DNA from: CAXMST01 sp963793415
GTDB lineage: Bacteria; Actinomycetota; Thermoleophilia; Solirubrobacterales; 70-9
Assembly: GCA_963793415.1 (NCBI GenBank)
Contig: CAWCAC010000002.1
Location: forward strand, 1,426,001 to 1,490,000
DNA length: 64,000 nt
Reading direction: 5' to 3'
Shown: positions 42,488 to 50,516 of the stretch, one piece after another
Layout of the letters: each line of letters begins with the position of its first letter
Numbering within the stretch: position 1 is the first letter of the stretch
Translations under genes and position numbers: made by a program
The notes under the pieces: model-generated
The model's input: only the letters and a program-made list of their open reading frames with translations
Told to the model about the DNA's origin: nothing
Database searches by the model: none

Positions 42488-43258
42488 CTAGCGGCCGAGC
42501 TCGCGTTCGAGCTGACGCTCGACCGCCTCGGTCATCACCTGGCCGAAGCTTGCGAGCACAGCTTCGGAGGCGAGCGGGCGCAGGCGCTCGACCGCTTCCT
42601 GGGCCCGCAGCAGGCTCTCCTCGCTGAACCGCTCCTTCTCCCGGATCGGGTCGAGGACGTCCTGCATGAACAGGCGCACGAACTCCTTCGCGATCGCGCT
42701 GGTGTGCTTGCGGATCGCTTCGCCGACGGCGAGCACGTGACTGACCGGGATCCCGAGCTCGACCAGGGCGGAAGCGGCCCGCAGCAGCGTCGGTGAGGGC
42801 ACCTCCCACGTGTCCTCGCTGAGCCGGCGGACGGCGCCGATCTTCTCGGCGCGGGCAAGGACCTTGGAGTCAGGCTCGTCGCCGAAGATCGCGACGAGCT
42901 CGGTCGTCTGGATCACCTCGGGCTGCTCCTCCGCGAAGGGGGTGAGGATCGCGCGCTCGAAGGCGAGCGCGTTCTCGCTGCCGCGGGCGCTGCCGAGCGC
43001 GAGCAGGCGCTCGATCGCCTTCAGGTTGAAGCCCTGCGCCTGCATGTCCTGGATCAGGCGGATCCGGGCGACGTGCTCGCCCGTGTAGTAGCCGGTCCGC
43101 GCCCGGACCTGGGGCGGGGACAGCAGGCCGCGGGATTGGTGGGCGCGGATGTTGCGCGCGGTCATTCCGGTCTCGCGGGCGAGCTCGTCGATAGTCAGCT
43201 CGGAGCCGTCGACACCGGTCTGGGGCTGATCGGTGCTGTTCGCTGCGGTGCTCGCCAT
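42488..43258 (-). CDS. MerR-family transcriptional regulator
   Basis: The protein is 256 residues. The N-terminal MerR winged helix begins ELTIDELARETGMTARNIRAHQSRGLLSPPQVRARTGYYTGEHVARIRLIQDMQAQGFNLKAIERLL in continuous agreement with the family. The C-terminal 140 residues are helical, with no cysteine or B12 motif, so the effector is unknown. It is divergent from the CarH-like regulator and sits downstream of, and convergent with, the WS/DGAT gene. Confidence 0.88.
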   Translation of the reverse strand: MASTAANSTDQPQTGVDGSELTIDELARETGMTARNIRAHQSRGLLSPPQVRARTGYYTGEHVARIRLIQDMQAQGFNLKAIERLLALGSARGSENALAFERAILTPFAEEQPEVIQTTELVAIFGDEPDSKVLARAEKIGAVRRLSEDTWEVPSPTLLRAASALVELGIPVSHVLAVGEAIRKHTSAIAKEFVRLFMQDVLDPIREKERFSEESLLRAQEAVERLRPLASEAVLASFGQVMTEAVERQLERELGR

Positions 43259-43403
43259 GTGGGGAGGAGGCTACCGGTGGCGGTTGCACGAAACGCTGTC
43301 GAGCCCCCAGCCGAAAAGTTCGGCCCGCCCGGGACCGTCCGGGGCCCTTCAGGGGGAGGGGAGGGCACCCGGGCGGCCCCGGCCGGGCCGGAACCGATAC
43401 GTC

Positions 43404-43432
43404 TTGACGGCGGCCAAGCTAGCAGATATGTT
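43404..43432 (+). promoter_or_regulatory. Predicted promoter of the CarH/LitR-like gene
   Basis: TTGACG (43404-43409), a 17-bp spacer and TATGTT (43427-43432) place the start of transcription near 43438, directly before the operator repeats. Confidence 0.6.
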
Positions 43433-43438
43433 CCGGGT

Positions 43439-43478
43439 CTGTCAAATGTTTGTACAAGGATTGAACAGAGATTTAGAC
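43439..43478. promoter_or_regulatory. Four 11-bp-spaced direct repeats: CarH/LitR operator candidate
   Basis: CTGTCAA (43439), TTGTACA (43450), TTGAACA (43461) and TTTAGAC (43472) each begin exactly 11 bp apart. Known CarH operators use 11-bp repeats with a TnnACA core, which the central two match exactly; the outer two are weaker. Confidence 0.62.
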
Positions 43479-43495
43479 GTGCGGGTCCCGGCCCG

Positions 43496-44440
43496 ATGAG
43501 CCGCGTCCCGACACCGGACACGGGGGAGCCGGCGGTTCGGATCGGCGAGCTCGCCAGGCGCGCCGGGATCCCGCCGGCGACGCTGCGCGCCTGGGAGCGC
43601 CGTTACGGGATCGTCACCCCGCACCGGACCGAGGCCGGCTACCGGCTCTACACCTCCGCGGACGAGCGGCGGCTGCGCTCGATGGTCCGCCTGATCACCG
43701 AGGGACTGGCGCCGGCGGAGGCGGCCCGCGAGGCTCTGCGCACGGCCGACTCGGTGGCGGTCGAGCCGCCGACGACCGCGACCAACGGGGATGCTCGGCC
43801 GGGCCTACAGGGATCCCCGTCGCGACTGGCCACCGATCCGGCCGAGCTCGGGGGCGAGCTGCTCGACTGCCTGCAGTCGTACGACGAGGGCGGCGCCCAC
43901 CGCGTCCTCGACCGCGCCCTCGCCGGCTACGGCGCCGACGGCCTCGTCATCGACGTCGTGCTGCCGGTTCTGCGGCGGATCGGCGAGATGTGGAGCGCCG
44001 GCGATCTGACCGTCGGCCAGGAGCACTTCAGCACCCAGCTGCTGCGCGGCCGGCTGCTCTCGCTGAGCCGCGGATGGGGAGCTGGCCCCGGGCCGATGCT
44101 CCTGCTCGCCTGTCCTCCGGGCGAGCGCCACGACATCGCCCTCGCCGGCTTCGGTCTGATGATGCGAGACCGGGGCAGCCGCGTCGCCCTGCTCGGCTCC
44201 GACACGCCGCTCGAGGCGCTCGCCGGCGCGGGCGCCCAGCTCGAGCCGGACCGGATCGTGCTCGCCCTGACGGTCGAGGAGCCGGCGAAGCGACTGCAGG
44301 AGGCAAAGCCGATCGATCTCGGCGGCCCGGTCGCGCTCGCGGGCGCTGCCGCCTCGGAGCAGCTCGCCGAGCAGATCGGTGCCGAGCTGCTGCCCCCGGA
44401 CATGCTCGCCGCGGCCGACCGGCTCGCCGCTACCGTCTGA
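43496..44440 (+). CDS. MerR-type regulator with B12-binding domain (CarH/LitR-like light sensor)
   Basis: The protein is 314 residues from ATG 43496. The N-terminal MerR domain reads RIGELARRAGIPPATLRAWERRYGI. Its middle has W166-x9-E176-H177, the Wx9EH motif that caps adenosylcobalamin in CarH/LitR photoreceptors. The following B12-binding domain has E210-R-H212, the cobalt-ligand ExH. These proteins bind DNA as tetramers in the dark and fall apart when light breaks the cobalt-carbon bond. The repeats and promoter just upstream indicate autorepression. Nearby lipid-modification genes are plausible targets, but this is inference. Confidence 0.9.
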   Translation: MSRVPTPDTGEPAVRIGELARRAGIPPATLRAWERRYGIVTPHRTEAGYRLYTSADERRLRSMVRLITEGLAPAEAAREALRTADSVAVEPPTTATNGDARPGLQGSPSRLATDPAELGGELLDCLQSYDEGGAHRVLDRALAGYGADGLVIDVVLPVLRRIGEMWSAGDLTVGQEHFSTQLLRGRLLSLSRGWGAGPGPMLLLACPPGERHDIALAGFGLMMRDRGSRVALLGSDTPLEALAGAGAQLEPDRIVLALTVEEPAKRLQEAKPIDLGGPVALAGAAASEQLAEQIGAELLPPDMLAAADRLAATV

Positions 44441-44443
44441 GGC

Positions 44444-44875
44444 GTGGCTTCAGGAGACGTCCCCGCCGAGGCGGAGCTCGGCGACTTCGACCTGCTGATC
44501 GTCGATGGCTTCAACGCGCTCGGCTCGCGCCCCGACGGCTGGTGGCGGGATCGCCCGGCTGCGATGGAGTCGCTCGTCGCCGAGCTCGGCGCGCTCGCCG
44601 GCGAACGGCCCGGGCTCGAGGTCGAGGTCTGCTTCGACGGCCGCCGCCACGAACGGGTCGGCACCGCCGCGGCGAAGGCCGGGATCGGGGTCTCGTTCGC
44701 GGGGCCGGGGCCCGACGCGGCCGATCGGATGATCGCGGCCAGGGTCCGCGAGCGGTCGGCCGAGGCGCGGGTCCTGGTCGCCAGCAGCGACCGCCGGCTC
44801 GCGGCCGCCGTCAAGGCCGCCGGCGGCAGCAGCGTCGGCGCCGGCGGCTTCGTGCGGCGTCACCTCGGTCGCTGA
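44444..44875 (+). CDS. NYN-domain protein (YacP-like RNase fold)
   Basis: The protein is 143 residues, GTG start. Acidic residues of the PIN-like NYN domain are visible: DLLIVDGFNALGS with the first Asp, VCFDGRR, and VLVASSDRRL near the end. NYN proteins are metal-dependent RNases; B. subtilis YacP is a member. It begins 3 bases after the CarH-like gene stop and 49 bases before the MTA phosphorylase gene. Confidence 0.85.
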   Translation: MASGDVPAEAELGDFDLLIVDGFNALGSRPDGWWRDRPAAMESLVAELGALAGERPGLEVEVCFDGRRHERVGTAAAKAGIGVSFAGPGPDAADRMIAARVRERSAEARVLVASSDRRLAAAVKAAGGSSVGAGGFVRRHLGR

Positions 44876-44924
44876 GCAGCCCGGCGGGCCGTGGAGCCCG
44901 GGCGGCCGTGGATACGATGCCCGC

Positions 44925-45638
44925 GTGGGAAGACTTGCGGTGATTGCGGGCCATTCGGTCCTCGGGGACGAGCCCGTCGCCGACGGCGATCGCCGCGAGG
45001 TCGAGACCCCGCACGGCACCGTCGAGGTGGTCGAAATGGGCTCGCACGTCTTCCTCCAGCGTCACGGCCTCAGCTCGTATACGACGGCTCGCCGGATCGA
45101 GCACCGGGCCAACATCGCGGCGCTCGTCGAGCTCGGCTGCAACCGGGCGCTGGCGATTGCCTCCGTCGGCGGGCTCCGGCCCGAGCACGGGGTCGGAACC
45201 TTTCTCTGTCCCGACGACTTCATCGCGCTCCAGCTGGGGCTCTCCTTCTCCGACACACACGGTGGCGAGCGCGTGCCCGGCTTTGATCCGAGTTGGCGCG
45301 CACGGGTGCTCGCCGCCTGGCAGCGCAGCGGCGGAGTCGAGATCGTCGACGGCGGCGTCTACTGGCAGACGATCGGGCCGCGGTTCGAGACGCCCGCCGA
45401 GATCCGCTTGATGGCCGCTCACGCCGACGTCGTCGGGATGACGGCAGCCTCCGAGTGTGTGCTCGCGGGCGAGCTCGGGCTGCCCTACGCGGCAATCTGC
45501 ATCGTCGACAACCTCGCCAACGGGGTCGGCGGCGCTGCGCTCTCGGTCGAGGACTTCGAGGCGGGCAAGGCGCTCAACCGCAACCGGCTGCTGGCGGCGC
45601 TCGGGCCGGTCACCTTCGAGGTCGGGGGCGAGGCGTGA
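44925..45638 (+). CDS. S-methyl-5'-thioadenosine / purine nucleoside phosphorylase family protein
   Basis: The protein is 237 residues. The MTAP/PNP class shows early AVIAGHSVLGD, HRANIAALVELGCNRALAIASVGGL, and RFETPAEIRLMAAHADVVGMTAASE, the phosphate and purine-binding end. It would split 5'-methylthioadenosine or a purine nucleoside with phosphate. The next gene, an amidohydrolase, starts within its stop (GTGA), so both are coupled in a nucleoside salvage operon. Confidence 0.88.
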   Translation: MGRLAVIAGHSVLGDEPVADGDRREVETPHGTVEVVEMGSHVFLQRHGLSSYTTARRIEHRANIAALVELGCNRALAIASVGGLRPEHGVGTFLCPDDFIALQLGLSFSDTHGGERVPGFDPSWRARVLAAWQRSGGVEIVDGGVYWQTIGPRFETPAEIRLMAAHADVVGMTAASECVLAGELGLPYAAICIVDNLANGVGGAALSVEDFEAGKALNRNRLLAALGPVTFEVGGEA

Positions 45639-46897
45639 GCGGCCTCGCGGTCGAGGGCGCCCTCCTCGACGGCGAGCCGGTCGGGCTCCGGGCTGAGGAC
45701 GGCCTGATCGCGGCGATCGGCGCCGACGTCACCGCCGCACCCGGGGACCGCATTCTCGACGGCGAGGGACGGGCGCTGGTCCGCGGTCTCGTCAACGGTC
45801 ACACCCACGCCGCGATGACCCTGTTCCGGGGCTTCGCAGACGACCTGCCGCTGATGGAGTGGCTCGAGGGCCACATCTGGCCGGCTGAGGCGAGGCTCAC
45901 GGCCGAAGACGTCTACTGGGGCACGCGCCTCGCCTGCCTGGAGATGATCCGCAGCGGCACCGTCGCCTTCTGGGACATGTACTGGCAGCCGGGTGCGACC
46001 GCCCGTGCCGTCGCCGACGCCGGCCTCCGGGCGACGATCGGCGCGCCGCTGATCGACGGCGCCGATCCGAACGGGACCGCGAAGCTGAAGGAGGACGCGG
46101 CGGCAGGGCTCGAGGAGCTCGCCGGGGCGCCGGCGACGATCACGCCGGCCTTCGCCCCACACGCGATCTACACCGTCTCCGAGTCGTCGCTGGCGTGGAT
46201 CGGCGAGCGCTCGGCGGAGGCCGGGATCCCGGTCCAGATCCACCTCTCCGAGACCGAGACCGAGCTCAAGGACTGCCTCGAGCGATACGGCCTGCGACCG
46301 GCCGAATTCCTCGACCGGGTCGGGCTGCTCGGCCCGCGCACGGTCCTTGCCCACTCGGTCTGGCTCGACGATCACGAGCGCGAGCTGATCGCCGCAGCCG
46401 GTGCGACGGTGGTCTCGAACCCGAACGCGAACATGAAGCTCGCGGTCGGCGGCATCTTCGACCTGTCCGCGGCCCGCGCGGCCGGCATCCCGGTCGGGCT
46501 CGGCACCGACGGTGCCGGTTCCAACAACGCGCTCGACCTGCTCGGCGAGGTTAAGCAGTTCGCGCTCGGACAGAAGCAGCGCGCCGTCGACGCGGCGGCA
46601 GTCACCGCCGAGGAGGCCTGGAGCATTGCGACGGGGGAAAGGGCGCCGGCGCTCGGGGCGACCGCGGCTCTCGAGACGGGGGCGCCGGCGGACTTCCTGC
46701 TCGTCGACCTCGATTCGCCGGCGCTGGCGCTCGGCTCGCTCGCGGCGGGCCTCGTCTATGCGGCGGACGCCTCCGTCGTCGACGCCACGGTCGTCGCCGG
46801 CGAGGTCCTGCTCGAAGGCGGCGTCCCGACGGCGACCGACGGCGACGAGGTGATCGCGAAGGCGCGAGAGGCCGCGAAGCGGCTGGGGGTGGCGTGA
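45635..46897 (+). CDS. Amidohydrolase of the MTA/SAH deaminase (TRZ/ATZ) family
   Basis: The protein is 420 residues, GTG 45635. The metal sites of the family are present: GLVNGHTHAAMTLFRG with HxH, QIHLSETETE, AHSVWLDD and GLGTDGAGSNN. The product would deaminate 5'-methylthioadenosine, S-adenosylhomocysteine or 5'-deoxyadenosine. Coupling by GTGA overlaps to the phosphorylase before it and the Nudix gene after it makes a pathway for recycling SAM by-products likely. Confidence 0.9.
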   Translation: MSGLAVEGALLDGEPVGLRAEDGLIAAIGADVTAAPGDRILDGEGRALVRGLVNGHTHAAMTLFRGFADDLPLMEWLEGHIWPAEARLTAEDVYWGTRLACLEMIRSGTVAFWDMYWQPGATARAVADAGLRATIGAPLIDGADPNGTAKLKEDAAAGLEELAGAPATITPAFAPHAIYTVSESSLAWIGERSAEAGIPVQIHLSETETELKDCLERYGLRPAEFLDRVGLLGPRTVLAHSVWLDDHERELIAAAGATVVSNPNANMKLAVGGIFDLSAARAAGIPVGLGTDGAGSNNALDLLGEVKQFALGQKQRAVDAAAVTAEEAWSIATGERAPALGATAALETGAPADFLLVDLDSPALALGSLAAGLVYAADASVVDATVVAGEVLLEGGVPTATDGDEVIAKAREAAKRLGVA

Positions 46898-47337
46898 GCG
46901 GCGGCGGGGGAGAGGGCCGTGCCGTCGGCGGCGACCATCAGGTTCGCGCCGCCGGCGGTGTGCTGTTGCGCGAGCGCGCGGGCAGGCACGAGGTACTGAT
47001 CGTGCACCGGCCCCGCTACGACGACTGGTCGCTGCCAAAGGGCAAGCTCGACAAGGGGGAAAGCTTCGAGCAGGCCGCGGTGCGCGAGATCGAGGAGGAA
47101 ACGGGCCTGCGCTGCAGGCTCGGCCGCGAGCTCGAGCCCGCCGACTACACCGACCACAAGGGCCGCAGCAAGATCGTCCGCTGGTATCTGATGGAGCCGC
47201 TCGATCCGGCCGACCTCGAGCGCCCGTTCGAGCCGAACGACGAGGTTGACGAGATCCGCTGGGCGACCGCCGCCGAGGCGCTCGAACTGGCCGACTACGA
47301 GCACGACCGCCGGCTGATCACCGGGCACGTCGCCTAG
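46894..47337 (+). CDS. Nudix hydrolase (MutT-like)
   Basis: The protein is 147 residues, start overlapping the amidohydrolase stop. A perfect Nudix box, GKLDKGESFEQAAVREIEEETGL, is preceded by RYDDWSLPKGK as in MutT and Ap4A hydrolases. It removes nucleoside diphosphates or dinucleoside polyphosphates; the precise substrate is unknown. It is the last gene of the four-gene nucleoside operon starting at 44444. Confidence 0.92.
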   Translation: MSGGGGEGRAVGGDHQVRAAGGVLLRERAGRHEVLIVHRPRYDDWSLPKGKLDKGESFEQAAVREIEEETGLRCRLGRELEPADYTDHKGRSKIVRWYLMEPLDPADLERPFEPNDEVDEIRWATAAEALELADYEHDRRLITGHVA

Positions 47338-47487
47338 CATCCGTCCAGCTTCACCCATACATGCGTCCAGAGGGGTGCTGGCAGCTGTCCAGCCCGGGTA
47401 CTACGTCGATATCGAGAGAAGAGTCCCCGGCAGGGATTCCTTTCCAGGCTTTCATAGCTCCGATAAGGAGGACAGGTCCCCCCCACA

Positions 47488-47521
47488 CGGCGGGGCGTTG
47501 GCTCAGGCTGACGCCCCGCCG
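47488..47521. terminator. Hairpin between converging genes (possible bidirectional terminator)
   Basis: A perfect 11-bp stem (CGGCGGGGCGT with ACGCCCCGCCG) has a 12-nt loop, lying between the Nudix and 47679-47999 genes. No T-tract is present. The rest of the 47338-47678 gap shows no gene I can support. Confidence 0.55.
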
Positions 47522-47678
47522 CTGTCGTCCGGAGACGGGACGGCGTCCTCTGACGCGGCGCCTGAGGGCACCGACTCGGGGCTTATGTGGCTCCGCCACA
47601 CCGCGCCCTCGCCGGCGCGCTCATGCTTGGTCAGAGAACGCCTTTCCGGGTTGCAGGGACCGGAGGTGAGGAGAGGTG

Positions 47679-47999
47679 TTACGAGATCGGGATGTCTTCG
47701 ACCTTGTCGCCGGACTCTTCGGCGACGGTGTCGATGCGCTCGATGTAGTGGTCGAGGAGGGCGCGGAGGGTTAGTAGCGCCTCCTTCTGGAAGTCGTTGA
47801 GCTGACCGCGGAGCTCGGGCGGTCCGCTGGCTCGGAGGACGTCGGCGGCGCGGCAGATCGGACAGAGCTCGACGCACTGCAGCTCGCCGTCGTGGCCGGT
47901 GCTCGCCGCGGCGGCCCCGAGTCCGTCGCGGAGCGCGCGCCAAGCGTCGGTCGCGGGATCGGCCGAAGCCGGACCGTGGTCGCTGCCGTTGTCGCTCAT
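47679..47999 (-). CDS. Small CxxC protein coupled to ArsA ATPase
   Basis: The protein is 106 residues. The visible feature is CVELCPICRAADVLRA, with three cysteines (CxxxCxxC) that could bind a metal or form a disulfide, followed by a helical stretch FQKEALLTLRALLDHYIERI. It starts within the stop of the ArsA-type ATPase (ATGA). I do not recognise a named family; a partner or cargo adaptor for that ATPase is suggested by context only. Confidence 0.78.
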   Translation of the reverse strand: MSDNGSDHGPASADPATDAWRALRDGLGAAAASTGHDGELQCVELCPICRAADVLRASGPPELRGQLNDFQKEALLTLRALLDHYIERIDTVAEESGDKVEDIPIS

Positions 48000-49321
48000 C
48001 GCGTGCCCTCCTCGCCGCCCGGCACCGGCACGGCCGGGCCCGGCTGTTCGCCGTTGGTCGCGGCCCGGTCCTGCGGCGGCACGGGCTCGGCCGCTGCCGG
48101 GGCCTCGGGCCTGTCCGTGTCGAAGCTGATCTCGAGCTTGCCGTCGTTCAGCTTCGCTCCGACCGGGCTGTGCCGGGCGAGCGCCGACGGCAGTACGATC
48201 GCCCGCTTCTCGCGGCCGGCGCGGACGATCAGGTCCTGGCCGACCTTCTTCAGCTCGAGCTCGTCGCGAGAGGCGAAGGGAACCGGAATCGAGAGGACCG
48301 TGAGCCCGTCGCGGGTGCTGATCTGCTGAGCGAGCTCGGCGTGCATGACCGCTTCGGGCCGACTCTTCGTCTCGGCCCCGAAGAGCTCGGCGCTGAGCCG
48401 GTCGAGCATGCGGGCGCCGACGACCTCCTCATCGAAGTAGCGCGAGGTCAGCACCGGGACGGGGCTGAAGCCCTCGCGGACGAGCTCGAGGTTCTCGGCC
48501 TGCTTCTCGCGCCAGGCGGCGAAGTATGTGTTGTCGACGTCCGCCGGGAAGACGCGGTTGACGACGACCGCATCAGTCAGGTAGCCGTAGAGATTGAGGT
48601 ACGTGAATGTGCGCTGCGCCTCGCGGATCACCATCCGGTCGGGGTTCATGACCAGCCGGATCGAGGTGTGTTCGCGGTCGCGAAGGATCGCGTTCATCGC
48701 GATCAGGTTCTGGACGAGGTGCTGGACGTCGCTGAAGACGTCCTCGCTTGGCAGCGGCACGTCCATGAAGGTGCGGGCGAAGGGCCGCGCCGCCGCGACC
48801 AGCCGTCGCTCCCAGGGCAGGATCTTGTCGAGCCACCAGCGGGCGATGTCCGGGAACGAGAGCAACCGCAGGGTCTCGCCTGTCGGAGCGCAGTCGACGA
48901 TGACGACGTCGAAGTCGCGAGCCTCGTGGTGGCGCTTGATCTGGAGAAGGCTGAAGAGCTCGTCCATGCCCGGCGGCACCGTCAGCTCCTCTGCGGCCAC
49001 GCCCATCACACCGCGGTCCGCGAGCAGCCGGGCGAGCCAGTCCTGGACGGCGGCCCAGTTCGTCTCCATCTCCCGTTGGGCTTCGACCTCCTGCGCCCAG
49101 AGCAGGTCGTCGACCTCGGTCGGGTCGGGGCCGAGAGGCGTCTCGAGAGAGTCGGAGAGGCTGTGCGCCGGGTCGGTCGAGAGGACGACCGTTCGCAGCC
49201 CGGACGCCGCACAACGGCGGGCGGTGGCAGCGGCGACGCTGGTCTTGCCGACGCCCCCCTTGCCCGTGTAGAGAATCGTGCGAGGTGGCTTCCCCGGCCC
49301 GGTTTCATGCGGGTCAGGCAT
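47996..49321 (-). CDS. ArsA/GET3-family ATPase with HSP20-like C-terminal domain
   Basis: The protein is 441 residues. The deviant Walker A KGGVGKTS, switch-like STDPAHSLSD and the VIVDCAPTGETLRLL Walker B region mark the ArsA/GET3 group. A C-terminal segment (FDTD preceded by LPSALARHSPVGAKLNDGKLEISF) fits the ArsA HSP20-like domain. No arsenite cysteine triad or arsB gene is seen, so it more likely drives protein targeting or another ATP-linked process. It is transcribed with the small CxxC protein gene. Confidence 0.9.
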   Translation of the reverse strand: MPDPHETGPGKPPRTILYTGKGGVGKTSVAAATARRCAASGLRTVVLSTDPAHSLSDSLETPLGPDPTEVDDLLWAQEVEAQREMETNWAAVQDWLARLLADRGVMGVAAEELTVPPGMDELFSLLQIKRHHEARDFDVVIVDCAPTGETLRLLSFPDIARWWLDKILPWERRLVAAARPFARTFMDVPLPSEDVFSDVQHLVQNLIAMNAILRDREHTSIRLVMNPDRMVIREAQRTFTYLNLYGYLTDAVVVNRVFPADVDNTYFAAWREKQAENLELVREGFSPVPVLTSRYFDEEVVGARMLDRLSAELFGAETKSRPEAVMHAELAQQISTRDGLTVLSIPVPFASRDELELKKVGQDLIVRAGREKRAIVLPSALARHSPVGAKLNDGKLEISFDTDRPEAPAAAEPVPPQDRAATNGEQPGPAVPVPGGEEGTR

Positions 49322-49428
49322 CGGTGGAGCGTAGTCGATCGCGGGCCGCCGGGCGCCCGGGGGAGCGGCCCCGCCGGCGCCGCGACCCGGCGGGCCCGCG
49401 AGGAGCCTTCGCTACCCTCCGCGGCTCG

Positions 49429-50439
49429 ATGGGCACCTCGACGAAGCGCTTGATCCTGTTTGCGGCGGCACTGGGTGCCGCCCTCGTCCTGCTCGCCGGC
49501 TGTGGCGACAGCTCCTCCGACGACGCCGATCCGCAGCAGCTTCTCTCGGAGACCTTCTCCGGCGAGGGACAGGTCGAGAGTGGTGTGCTCGACATCAGCG
49601 TCGACGCCTCGGCTGACGGCGATGGCGGCGGCAGCCTGACCGCGGCATTGACCGGCCCCTTCCAGAGCAGCAGCCCAGAGGAGCTGCCACTGCTCGACCT
49701 CGACGCCTCCGTCGACCTCGAGGCCGGCCCTGCCTCGCAGACGATCGAGGGTGGCGTGACCGTCGTCGAGGATGGCGCCTACCTGACGACGGACGGGCAG
49801 GCGTACGAGGTCGATCAGCCCACCTTCGACGCGCTCGCCCAGGCCTTCGCCCAGTCCGCGGCAGAGCAGGACTCCTCGGCCGAGGAGGGCGCGGCGATCT
49901 TCGACCAGCTCGGGATCGACCCCTCGACCTGGATCACCGAGGTGACCAACGAGGGGACCGAAGACGTCGAGGGCACCGAGACGGTGCACATCAGCGGCAC
50001 CCCGGACGTGTCCCGCATCCTCGAGGACGCCCAGCGCATCGACCCGACAGGCAGCGCCGCCGGTGCCGGCAGCTCCCCACAGCTGGCCGACGCGGTCGAG
50101 TCCGCGAGCGTCGACGTCTACACCGGCGCCGACGACAAGATCCTCCGCAAGCTCGACCTCTCGATCCAGCTCGCCGATCCGGGCGGCACCGACCAGACGG
50201 TCAGCTTCACGCTTTCGATCGGCATCTCCGACGTCAACGAGGACCAGGCGATCGAGGCCCCGGCCGACGCACAGCCGATCGATGAGCTGATCCCGGGCGG
50301 CCTCGGTGCGCTCGGCGACCTCGGCGGCGGTGCCGGCGACACGGGCCTCGGCGATCTCGGCGGCAGTGCTGAATACCAGCAGTGCGTCTCAACCGCGGCC
50401 AGCCCGGACGAGCTCGCCCAGTGCGCTGAGCTGCTCTAG
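49429..50439 (+). CDS. Lipoprotein, LppX/LprG-like lipid-binding type (tentative)
   Basis: The protein is 336 residues from ATG 49429. A lipoprotein signal has the LLAGC lipobox with Cys25. The mature domain has repeated beta strands (SGVLDISVDASADGDGG, VDLEAGPASQTIEGGVTVVEDGAYLTTDGQAYEV) like the LppX/LprAFG half-barrel carrying lipids. The C-terminus is a Gly/Leu-rich GLGALGDLGGG stretch. It diverges from the ArsA gene and is followed by repeat copy C 31 bases past the stop. Confidence 0.8.
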   Translation: MGTSTKRLILFAAALGAALVLLAGCGDSSSDDADPQQLLSETFSGEGQVESGVLDISVDASADGDGGGSLTAALTGPFQSSSPEELPLLDLDASVDLEAGPASQTIEGGVTVVEDGAYLTTDGQAYEVDQPTFDALAQAFAQSAAEQDSSAEEGAAIFDQLGIDPSTWITEVTNEGTEDVEGTETVHISGTPDVSRILEDAQRIDPTGSAAGAGSSPQLADAVESASVDVYTGADDKILRKLDLSIQLADPGGTDQTVSFTLSIGISDVNEDQAIEAPADAQPIDELIPGGLGALGDLGGGAGDTGLGDLGGSAEYQQCVSTAASPDELAQCAELL

Positions 50440-50470
50440 CCCCTAGGCGCCTCCCAGGTCCCCCAGGGGG

Positions 50471-50516
50471 CGAACGTCCCTGACCTGCCCCTATGGATAG
50501 GTGTGAGGGACGTTCG
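50471..50516. repeat. 46-bp palindromic repeat, copy C (inverted relative to A, B and D)
   Basis: The reverse complement differs from copy B at a few positions only (core reads CACCTATCCATAGGGGCAGG). Its right arm contains the GTG start codon (50503-50505) of the following gene. Confidence 0.9.
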
